Of a stretch of 59,420 bases of DNA, positions 52,375 to 59,420 are shown one piece after another. The notes beneath the pieces were generated by a model that worked only from the letters and a program-made list of their open reading frames with translations, searched no databases and had not been told where the DNA came from. Source of the DNA: Nitrospira sp. (GTDB lineage Bacteria > Nitrospirota > Nitrospiria > Nitrospirales > Nitrospiraceae); assembly GCA_023248215.1 (NCBI GenBank), contig JAHFEW010000018.1, positions 1-59,420 on the forward strand, in the 5' to 3' direction. Both the position numbers and the translations under genes were made by a program. How positions within the stretch are numbered: position 1 is the first letter of the stretch; the number at the start of each line of letters is the position of its first letter.

Positions 52375-55218
52375 ATGACCCTCATTCTTCCCGACACATC
52401 ATCCGCCGTCGCCAGCGACCTTCGGCAGCTTCTCGGACGAGCGAAGGTGCAGAACGACTTTCCCACGCTGACGGCCTATGCCGTCGATGCCAGCATCTAT
52501 CGAATGACCCCGCAAGCCGTCGTCCTCGTGGAATCAGAAGAGGACATCGATGCTGTGGTTCGTTTTGCGGTCTCCCGGGGCATTCCGCTCACTCCGCGCG
52601 CGGCTGGTACCAATCTCACAGGCTCGGCGATCGGTTCCGGCATCATCCTGGATGTGTCCAAGATGGACCGCATCCTCGAAGTGAATGAGCAGGAACGTTG
52701 GGCCCGCGTGCAGCCTGGCATCGTCCTGGCGGAATTGAATAAACAGCTCAGCCGACGCAATCTGCTCTTCGGTCCCGACCCTTCCAGCGGAGACATGTGC
52801 AAGCTGGGCGGGATGGTGGCCAATAATTCTTCCGGTCCCCACACGCTCATCTACGGTGCGGTGAAAGATAACGTGCAGGCGTTGCGGGTCTGCCTGCCTT
52901 CCGGGGCATGGCTCTCCGCTGCGCCGCTGGGACTGAACGACCCGGCGTTGGACCGGACCGTCGCCGCCCATCCTTCACTCAAGCCGATTCTCGACCTCGT
53001 GCAGCAACAGCGCGCCGTGATCGATGGCAAACGGCCGACGGTCAGCAAGAACAGTTGCGGCTACAACCTGTTCGGATTGGCCGACGGTTTGAACCAGGGC
53101 CTCTTCGATCTGCCCAAACTGTTCGTCGGCAGCGAAGGCACATTGGGTGTCATGAGCGAAGCGACCCTCTGCTTGGTGCCCAAGCCGCAGGGTACGCTGA
53201 CCGCGTTGATCCACTTTCGTCGTCTGGAAGACGTGGGGGAGGCGGTGCCGCAGTTGTTGAGCCTCCGGCCGAGTGCGCTGGAAGTCATGGATGCGAACAC
53301 CCTGAACTTGATCGGGCGCGCCGCGCACGGTATTCCGGCCGATGCCGCTGCCACGCTGCTGGCCGAACTCGACAGCCACGAGGGCGAAGCCGATCTGCGC
53401 GAACGGGCTGACCACATGGCTGCCATCTGCCGCCGATACCAACTCTGCGGTGACCTGACGTTCGCCTACGACAAAGACCAGCGCGACCAACTCTGGAAAG
53501 CGCGCAAGGCCCTTTATCCGACGCTCTACCGGTTTGATCCGCGCAAGAAACCGATCAACTTTGTCGACGACGTGGTGGTGCGCGCCGAGCGTATCAGCGA
53601 ATTGATTCGTTATTTAGAAACATTCTTCGAAGGGCAGCATGTGCCGGTGGCGATTTTCGGCCACATCGGCAACGGCAACGCCCACATCGTGCCGCTGCTC
53701 AACGTGAACGACCGGCAGGACTTCGACAAGATGGTGCAGGCCTACCATGAGATCCATCAAACCGTGCTCTCACGGTTCGGCGGATCGATTTGCGGCGAAC
53801 ATGGCGATGGGCGGGTGCGGGCTGAATATGTCCGGAAGATGTTTGGGGAAGAGCTGTATCAATTGTTCGTGCAAGTGAAACAGACGCTGGATCCCACGAA
53901 CGTGATGAACCCTGGGATTAAAATCAGCGACCGGCCCTTCACCGAACATATCGACTACCAGCGGCTCTCCAAATCCTGCGCGACCTGCGCGAAGTGCAAC
54001 TCGGTCTGTCCGGTGTACGACGTGTTCCAGTCGGAAGACATGAGCTCTCGCGGCTGGTTCGAGATCGTCACGGCCAAAGACTATAGTTACCTAAATTCGA
54101 AGCGGGTGGTGGAGGCCTGTTTAAACTGCAAATCCTGTCGGACGATCTGTCCGGCCGGCGTGGACGTCTCGGAATTGATTCTGCAGCGGCGCGCCGAGCA
54201 TCCCAATCAAGGCTCACGGTGGCTCTTTGCCCTTCAAGCGAAGCTGCCAGTATTTGAAGCGATGCTTAAAGTCTTGGCGAAGGCGCAGCCTCTATGGGAC
54301 CGTCCATTCCCGCGTGCGATCCTCGAACGCCTGGCCGCACCCCTCATGAAACGAATCGCTCCCACGGCCAAACTTCCCGCAGATATGCTCCTCCCCAAGC
54401 TCGCCACGACACATTTGCGCGAGCGTTATCCGGAACTCACGCAACCGTTGAAGAATTCCCCAACCCCCCGCATCGCTTACTTCCACGGCTGTGCGGCGAA
54501 CTATTTTCAAGACGGAGTGGGAGATGCGGTCATCGCCGTGTTGCGCAAGCATGGAGTGGAACCGGCCTTGCCGCCGCAGCGTTGCTCCGGCACGCCGATC
54601 GAAACCTACGGGCACGTGGACCTGGTGAAAGAGAACGCCCGGTTCAATGTCCAATCGTTGGCGGGGTATGAGACGGTGGTGACTGGTTGCGCCTCCTGCA
54701 CCCTCATGCTCAAGGAATACAAGAAGTTCTTCGAGAGCGACCCAGAGCGACAGGCAGCGGACAACTTGGCGAAGAAGGTCATGCACATTACGGAATTCGT
54801 GGCGCGCTCCGACAAGCAGCCGGCCATGGGATCGCCGGAAGGCGCAGCGCGTCGCGTCACCTATCATTCCTCTTGTCACCTGCGAGCCGCCGGCGTGACC
54901 AAGGAGCCGCGCCAGATTCTCGCTCGCTTGCCGGGGACGGAATATGTGGAGATGACGGATGCCGATCGCTGTGCGGGCGGGGCGGGTACCTATCTCGTGA
55001 AGGATTACGACACGTCGCAGAAAATCTTCGACCGGAAGCGCCGGAACATCGAGCAGAGCGGAGCAGAGACGGTCGCCACCAGTTGTCCCGCCTGCATGAT
55101 TCAACTCAATAACGGCATGCGCGGGCACGTGGCGGTCAAACATGTCGCGCAGTTGCTCAACGAGGCCTATGAGTCGGCAGCGCAGCAAACTAGAGAACGA
55201 CCAGGAGCCGCTCAATGA
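52375..55218 (+). CDS. FAD-linked dehydrogenase fused to Fe-S and CCG domains (D-lactate/glycolate dehydrogenase type)
   Basis: A 947-residue enzyme that likely oxidises a D-2-hydroxy acid and passes electrons through iron-sulfur clusters. Residues about 40-470 form the GlcD/Dld-type FAD domain (VPTPRAAGTNL-like segment LTPRAAGTNLTGSAIGSG; CGEHGDGRVRAEY). Two 4Fe-4S motifs follow: CATCAKCNSVCP from Cys535 and CLNCKSCRTICP from Cys582. Then comes a CCG region (HGCAANYF, TGCASCTLM, YHSSCHLRAAG, TSCPACMIQL). ATG 52375 is the first credible start after the repeat. The stop overlaps the diheme cytochrome gene (ATGA), pointing to a membrane cytochrome as electron acceptor. Exact substrate is not determinable. 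Confidence 0.9.
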   Translation: MTLILPDTSSAVASDLRQLLGRAKVQNDFPTLTAYAVDASIYRMTPQAVVLVESEEDIDAVVRFAVSRGIPLTPRAAGTNLTGSAIGSGIILDVSKMDRILEVNEQERWARVQPGIVLAELNKQLSRRNLLFGPDPSSGDMCKLGGMVANNSSGPHTLIYGAVKDNVQALRVCLPSGAWLSAAPLGLNDPALDRTVAAHPSLKPILDLVQQQRAVIDGKRPTVSKNSCGYNLFGLADGLNQGLFDLPKLFVGSEGTLGVMSEATLCLVPKPQGTLTALIHFRRLEDVGEAVPQLLSLRPSALEVMDANTLNLIGRAAHGIPADAAATLLAELDSHEGEADLRERADHMAAICRRYQLCGDLTFAYDKDQRDQLWKARKALYPTLYRFDPRKKPINFVDDVVVRAERISELIRYLETFFEGQHVPVAIFGHIGNGNAHIVPLLNVNDRQDFDKMVQAYHEIHQTVLSRFGGSICGEHGDGRVRAEYVRKMFGEELYQLFVQVKQTLDPTNVMNPGIKISDRPFTEHIDYQRLSKSCATCAKCNSVCPVYDVFQSEDMSSRGWFEIVTAKDYSYLNSKRVVEACLNCKSCRTICPAGVDVSELILQRRAEHPNQGSRWLFALQAKLPVFEAMLKVLAKAQPLWDRPFPRAILERLAAPLMKRIAPTAKLPADMLLPKLATTHLRERYPELTQPLKNSPTPRIAYFHGCAANYFQDGVGDAVIAVLRKHGVEPALPPQRCSGTPIETYGHVDLVKENARFNVQSLAGYETVVTGCASCTLMLKEYKKFFESDPERQAADNLAKKVMHITEFVARSDKQPAMGSPEGAARRVTYHSSCHLRAAGVTKEPRQILARLPGTEYVEMTDADRCAGGAGTYLVKDYDTSQKIFDRKRRNIEQSGAETVATSCPACMIQLNNGMRGHVAVKHVAQLLNEAYESAAQQTRERPGAAQ

Positions 55219-55457
55219 CCTTTCGCAAAGTGGATATTATTTTTGTGGTGCTGGCGCTGCTCGTGGTCGGGGGCGTCGCACTGCTGCCCTCTCCGCGTGA
55301 CCGCAACCCCAAGGTGCCGGTCAACAGCGATCACCAGGCGGTGACCGTGGAGAAGGACTGCCTGACCTGCCACGTGCTGATGGGCAGCCGCCCGCTGCCG
55401 GCGCAACATCCCAAGCGACAAGACTGCCTGCATTGTCACGCGCGAGCGCAGAGCTAG
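55215..55457 (+). CDS. Small membrane-anchored diheme c-type cytochrome
   Basis: An 80-residue protein. Residues about 8-24 form an uncleaved membrane anchor (IIFVVLALLVVGGVALL). Two heme motifs follow: CLTCH (Cys49, His53) and CLHCH (Cys71, His75). Spare histidines (HQAV, QHPKRQ) could be distal ligands. It starts within the stop of the FAD/Fe-S dehydrogenase, so the two are made together. It probably carries electrons from that enzyme into the respiratory chain on the outer face of the inner membrane. Its size resembles a truncated NapB/NrfB-like diheme unit. Confidence 0.82.
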   Translation: MTFRKVDIIFVVLALLVVGGVALLPSPRDRNPKVPVNSDHQAVTVEKDCLTCHVLMGSRPLPAQHPKRQDCLHCHARAQS

Positions 55458-55578
55458 GTGGCGAACGTCTTACGTGAAGCGTCGTTCGTATCTCGCATCG
55501 GAAACTCCGCCATCGGTTCCTAGCCATATGCTATAAGCCTTAGGCTCCTATCACCAACTCACGAAGGACATATCCACA

Positions 55579-55857
55579 ATGGTTAAAGTGTTGATTCTTG
55601 GCGTGACGTTACAACAGCGTGTGACGGAAACAGAATTGGATCTTGATGTGGAAGGACCGATGGCCATCAAGACATTGCTCGAGGCCCATCCCGATCAACT
55701 GGCCGCCTTGGCGCCGTTCGCGCTACGCGGCGAATTGCTGGTCACCGTGAATCGAAAGGTCGGCTCGCTCGATTCCGTCGTGAAGAACGGCGACGTGCTG
55801 AAAATCTCCCACCAATCGCGCGCCTCCTACGACGGCACCACCGACATTCCTACGTGA
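55579..55857 (+). CDS. MoaD/ThiS-like beta-grasp protein lacking the terminal Gly-Gly
   Basis: A 92-residue ubiquitin-fold protein. The pattern MVKVLILG...TLQQRV...LLVTVNRKVG...VVKNGDVLKI matches MoaD/ThiS-family sulfur carriers. These end in Gly-Gly, where a thiocarboxylate is made; here the C-terminus is DGTTDIPT, so carrier chemistry is unlikely unless trimmed. An AAGGACA site precedes the ATG. It stands alone between the cytochrome gene and the convergent peptidase gene, with no ThiF/MoeB-type activator nearby. Confidence 0.68.
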   Translation: MVKVLILGVTLQQRVTETELDLDVEGPMAIKTLLEAHPDQLAALAPFALRGELLVTVNRKVGSLDSVVKNGDVLKISHQSRASYDGTTDIPT

Positions 55858-55964
55858 GGCTGCGGGGGAGTTCGTCATTCGTGAAGCGTCGTTCGTGTCT
55901 CCCCGGAAGGTAATAGCGCTTCTGCCGTCAGCCAAATTTCCCTTCCCCACTCGCCAGTAGCCAG

Positions 55965-56966
55965 TCAGGCCGCGGACCTGGGTGCTGAGGCGTCGGCCTT
56001 CGAAAGACAACAGTGTTTGTATTTTTTGCCGCTGCCGCAAGGACAGGGGGCATTGCGACCAACACCCTGGCGACGCCCCGGCAGGGAAGGGAGCAACGCT
56101 CGCGGGTCTTGGTGAAACATGTCCCGCAGCATGGCGTATAAGGCGGGATCTCGACGTTTCAAGATGTCGGGAGACGTGAAGAAATACTCAGCCAACACCG
56201 CGAAGAATTCATGTGAGTTCGTGTAGGCATAGGCGTTGAAGTGGGCATGATGCGCCGGCGGGCGAGCCAGTTCCCGAGCCACGTACCGCACCCACTGCCG
56301 GACCACCATCCAAGGCACCTCGGGCGGGAGCCCATAGTCGCTCGCTTCTCGCTCGACCAGGTGCGCAAACTCATGGAGCCCCACATTCTGCTTGCCTGAT
56401 GAGTGAGCGAATCCCGCCAGGAGAGCCGGCTTGGACAGAATCATCACCCCGCTCAAATGGTGCAGGCCGACCATTCCCAGCATGGCTGCATCCGACCCCT
56501 TGGCGCTCTGGTAGTCCTCGTCGAACGCGTCCGGATAGATCAGCACCTCGCGCAGCCGATGGTATTCCCAGTCGTGGAAGCCGAAGATGGGGATCACCGC
56601 ACTCGCCGCCACCAGGGCCCGAACCGTCTCGTCGATCTCCGTGCGAATGCCCGTGATCCGAACCTCGTCGAGAAAGATCTGCACCAGCTGCCGGAACCGC
56701 GCCTTTCCCTCAGCATCCAGCGTGTCAAAGAACGCCACATGCGCGCGAAGAATCTGCTCCCACTCGTCGGGAAACGGCTGCTGCATGACCGCCAGGCGCC
56801 GGAGACAGCGTCGCCTTATCCACCAGTATGTAAGCGGGCTCAGTCCCAGCAGGAGCCACAGAGGAGAAGAAAACCAGCCCCAAAAACCGACCGCCACGGC
56901 CACGAGAGCCGCGACGACCAGGGCCTGTCGCTGGTTCCGGCTATTGGCCTCCGGCGTCACGAGCAT
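55965..56966 (-). CDS. mtfA: MtfA-family zinc peptidase with C-terminal SEC-C motif
   Basis: A 333-residue protein. Two closely spaced hydrophobic stretches near residues 13-45 suggest membrane attachment. The M90/MtfA-type domain has the zinc-binding LHEFAHLVERE motif (HExxH) and the conserved YANAEHEFFAVL-like segment TNSHEFFAVLAEYFF. The C-terminus carries a SEC-C zinc motif (GRNAPCPCGSGKKYKHCC), as found at the end of SecA, which may bind ribosomes or protein partners. ATG 56966 (MLVTPEANS) is preferred to 57023. MtfA of E. coli binds the repressor Mlc, but no sugar phosphotransferase gene is here. Confidence 0.85.
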   Translation of the reverse strand: MLVTPEANSRNQRQALVVAALVAVAVGFWGWFSSPLWLLLGLSPLTYWWIRRRCLRRLAVMQQPFPDEWEQILRAHVAFFDTLDAEGKARFRQLVQIFLDEVRITGIRTEIDETVRALVAASAVIPIFGFHDWEYHRLREVLIYPDAFDEDYQSAKGSDAAMLGMVGLHHLSGVMILSKPALLAGFAHSSGKQNVGLHEFAHLVEREASDYGLPPEVPWMVVRQWVRYVARELARPPAHHAHFNAYAYTNSHEFFAVLAEYFFTSPDILKRRDPALYAMLRDMFHQDPRALLPSLPGRRQGVGRNAPCPCGSGKKYKHCCLSKADASAPRSAA

Positions 56967-57225
56967 CGTTGCAGTCTCACGGGTGAAGCGGTCGCCAGCG
57001 AGGATTCTACTCTGGACGATCATGCGCTGGCGATGAGCGTAATCCGGCGTGACTACTGGCGCGTCCTATCGCTCTCCATCCTCGCGACGGATATTCACCG
57101 CCGCCGGCGCCTCGAAAGGTCAAGATTCCCACGTGCGTGATCAGCCGTCGGCTTGACGTTCCTGCCATCTCGTCGTAATGTCCCCGACACATCGTGTTGG
57201 GTGTCGCCGAATTGGTGAGTGGGAG

Positions 57226-59337
57226 ATGAAACACAAACTCTCGGCGCAGGATCTCCTCCTCCTCGGTATTATCGCGGCAGCGTTCCTGTTGGACCTGCTG
57301 ATCCGATCCCTGTGGCCTAATCGAATGTGGGTGAACGTTCCGCTCCATTCCACCGTGGAAGCGTTGGGTGGCTTGGCGGCTGTGCTGATGGCCCTCGTGC
57401 TGTTCGCACGGAAAGCCGAACGGAACGATGGGAAGGTGCTGTGGCTGGCCACGGGCTTCCTCGGGATGGGGTTGCTCGAAGTCTTCCATGCCCTCTCAGC
57501 TCCCGGTGATGGTTTTGCGTTGTTGCGCGGTGCGGCCAGCCTGCTCGGTGGATGTGGCTTTTCGCTCGTCTGGCTTGCACCGGGTGAAACCCACCGGCGC
57601 AGATCGTATGTAATCCCCTCCATCGTTGCGACAGGAGCGATGGCCCTCGGACTCTGGGCCCTCGCGTTTTCCGAACAATTGCCACAGATGACCCGTCACG
57701 GCGAATTCGGGTCGGCTGCCATCGCGATGAACAGCCTTGCCGCCATCCTGTTTATCATCGGCGCGACCGGGTTTTGGGTGGAGTTCCGACGCTCGGGCAG
57801 GCCGGAGAGTTATCTGTTGGCCTGCCTGGCTCTCATGTTCGGCTTGGCCGAGATCATGTTTCTCTCTTCGGCTCCGTGGGACAGTGGATGGTGGTTATGG
57901 CACCTGTTGCGGTTGGCCACGTACGTGTTGGTGTTGGTCTTTGTGAGCCGTGGGTACGTTGTCATGGTCGCCGATCTCAAGAGCGCCCTTGCCAAGGCAA
58001 CGTTGTCAGAACGGCGTCTGACCGGGCAATACGTAGCGACCCGGGTCTTGGCCGAGTCGGCTACCCTGAAAGATGCCGGTCAGGCAATCCTCCGAGCCCT
58101 CGGTGAGAGCCTCGACTGGGAATTGGGCATGTTCTGGAGCAGGGATGAACAGATGCAGGTACTCCGCTTTGTCGACCTGTGGCATGCGCCGCACGTGGAG
58201 GCAACCGAATTCGTCGACGATAGCCGGGGCCGGACATTTCAACGCGGTGAGGGACTCATCGGTCGTGTCTGGGCCACCGGCAAGCCGATTTGGATTCCGG
58301 ATGTGGCCACCGACCCCCATTTTCGCCGTGCGAAGATGGCGGCGAGAGTCGGCCTCCGCGGAGGGTTTGCCTTTCCAGTGTGCAAAGGCGAGGAGATGTA
58401 TGGAGTCGTAGAATTCTTCAGCCGGGAGAGCCGTGAGCCGGATCAGGATGTGCTCGATATGGTCGCGGACATCGGGATCAAAGTCGGGCTGTTCGTCGAT
58501 CGCAAGCGGACGGAAGAGGAACTCCGTCGAACCGAGGCCCGACTGGTGGAAGAGCAGAGGCTCGCCGCAGTGGCGAGGGTCTTGGGAGACATCGGGCACG
58601 ATCTGAAGAATATGCTGATGCCCATTGTGACCGGGGCGGGACTCCTTGAAGAGGAACTGAGCGAATGCTTCTCAAAGTTGCCGCAGCCCGCGGTGAGCGC
58701 GGTGAAGCCCAGTCGAGATATGACGCACGACCTCATTGAGATGATCAGGCAAGGATCCCGGCGCATCCACGACCGGGTCAAAGAGATCGCCGATTCCGTC
58801 AAGGGCCTGACGCGGGCCCCCCAGTTTGCGCCCTGCCGCATTGCCGATATCGTCTCAAGCGTGTACGCGACCCTCCATATTCTTGCCGATGAACGCGGGG
58901 TGGCGCTCCATACAGAGGGGCTGGATAACCTGCCCGTGATTCGAGCCGACGAGAGCCGCCTCTTCAATGCCGTCTACAATCTGGTGAACAATGCGATCCC
59001 CGAAGTGCCATCGGGAGGGTCTGTCACCGTGCAAGGCCGCACGGATCCATCGGGAAAGAAGGTGGTGCTGTCCGTCATTGACACCGGCAAGGGAATGTCA
59101 CCCGAAGTCCGGGACAGTCTCTTCACGTACCAGGCGATCAGCCGCAAGATAGGTGGAACGGGACTCGGGACCAAGATCGTGAAAGACGTGGTGGATGCCC
59201 ATGGAGGCAGTATCAGAGTGGAAAGCACGCAGGGTGTGGGGACGGCATTCCATATTACGCTGTCCGTGGACGGTCCTCCCGCTCACTCTCCGGGCACTTC
59301 TCGATCTCCAGCCGAGACGGGCCGCATGACATCGTGA
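57226..59337 (+). CDS. Membrane histidine kinase with GAF domain
   Basis: A 703-residue sensor kinase. Residues 1-260 carry about seven membrane helices without a motif I can name. A short coiled coil leads into a GAF domain (about 285-430; RGEGLIGRVWATGKPIWIPD). The dimerisation region has His458 in GDIGHDLKNMLMPI. The GHKL ATPase has the N box YNLVNNAIPE, DTGKGMSP and GTGLGTKIV. ATG 57226 (MKHKLSAQD) follows a GGGAG directly; ATG 57178 would add 16 polar residues. No response regulator adjoins it inside the window, which ends 83 bases after its stop. Confidence 0.88.
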   Translation: MKHKLSAQDLLLLGIIAAAFLLDLLIRSLWPNRMWVNVPLHSTVEALGGLAAVLMALVLFARKAERNDGKVLWLATGFLGMGLLEVFHALSAPGDGFALLRGAASLLGGCGFSLVWLAPGETHRRRSYVIPSIVATGAMALGLWALAFSEQLPQMTRHGEFGSAAIAMNSLAAILFIIGATGFWVEFRRSGRPESYLLACLALMFGLAEIMFLSSAPWDSGWWLWHLLRLATYVLVLVFVSRGYVVMVADLKSALAKATLSERRLTGQYVATRVLAESATLKDAGQAILRALGESLDWELGMFWSRDEQMQVLRFVDLWHAPHVEATEFVDDSRGRTFQRGEGLIGRVWATGKPIWIPDVATDPHFRRAKMAARVGLRGGFAFPVCKGEEMYGVVEFFSRESREPDQDVLDMVADIGIKVGLFVDRKRTEEELRRTEARLVEEQRLAAVARVLGDIGHDLKNMLMPIVTGAGLLEEELSECFSKLPQPAVSAVKPSRDMTHDLIEMIRQGSRRIHDRVKEIADSVKGLTRAPQFAPCRIADIVSSVYATLHILADERGVALHTEGLDNLPVIRADESRLFNAVYNLVNNAIPEVPSGGSVTVQGRTDPSGKKVVLSVIDTGKGMSPEVRDSLFTYQAISRKIGGTGLGTKIVKDVVDAHGGSIRVESTQGVGTAFHITLSVDGPPAHSPGTSRSPAETGRMTS

Positions 59338-59420
59338 GCCCGACGCGCGGAAGCTCCGCCTCTCGCCAAAGTTGTTGAGCCAGCTTCGGAAGATGGCCGC
59401 CAGGCAGGGAGCACCTCTCA

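Noticed and set aside
1-59420. CRISPR arrays, tRNA and rRNA genes
   Set aside because: No regularly spaced direct repeats, cloverleaf-like sequences or conserved rRNA segments were seen on reading both strands.

Overview
The window looks like a chromosomal segment of a Gram-negative bacterium. It carries LpxD and the LptF/LptG permease pair, TonB-dependent cobalamin uptake, and an exosortase with polysaccharide genes. Gene content and moderately high GC fit a Nitrospirota (Nitrospira-like) genome. That placement is an inference from content; no phylogenetic marker was compared. No tRNA, rRNA or CRISPR array was seen.

Layout. (1) 1-7455: exosortase, DegT-type sugar aminotransferase, a fused phosphoglycosyl transferase/4,6-dehydratase, and a Wzz/Wzc-type chain-length kinase. 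Together they can build and attach the first amino-deoxy sugar of an envelope glycan. (2) 7456-10424: a sparse region with a PRC-barrel-like protein, a SmpA-like lipoprotein, ribosomal protein L28 and a SemiSWEET transporter. (3) 10555-26446: a 16-kb cobalamin island. Riboswitch 1 (terminator platform) precedes btuFCD. Riboswitch 2 (Shine-Dalgarno-sequestering hairpin) precedes btuB and a tightly packed run cbiA-cobO-CWC protein-bluB-pduO-cobU-cobT-cobS-cbiB-cobD-cbiZ-cobQ. No corrin-ring methyltransferases are present, so the island covers uptake, late assembly, lower-ligand synthesis and remodelling. (4) 26847-40012: a Chp/Pil-like chemosensory array preceded by a candidate sigma-54 promoter. 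It holds a secreted monoheme DUF3365 protein, a PilH-like receiver, CheW, an MCP, a triple-Hpt CheA hybrid, two more CheW-type proteins, a receiver/coiled-coil protein, and two paralogous proteins with histidine-less Hpt-like domains, one fused to a divergent HD-GYP domain. No CheR or CheB is present. (5) 40357-46007: a small membrane protein, then on the minus strand lptF-lptG and fabF-acp-lpxD (lipid A/LPS). (6) 46157-48006: an IS1595-type transposase with a small accessory ORF and an AT-rich orphan gene. (7) 48292-59337: a cold-shock protein, a TPR protein, a D-2-hydroxyacid dehydrogenase between inverted repeats, an FAD/Fe-S dehydrogenase with an overlapping diheme cytochrome gene, a MoaD-like protein, an MtfA-like peptidase with a SEC-C tail, and a membrane GAF histidine kinase.

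A family of MITE-like repeats (9355-9629, 43807-43829, 50582-50899, 52035-52351) is scattered through the window. In two cases the repeat end coincides with the stop codon of the preceding gene. The strongest candidates for undescribed biology are the His-less Hpt/HD-GYP pair at the end of the chemosensory operon, the PGT-dehydratase fusion, the CWC protein inside the cobalamin operon, and the repeat family.
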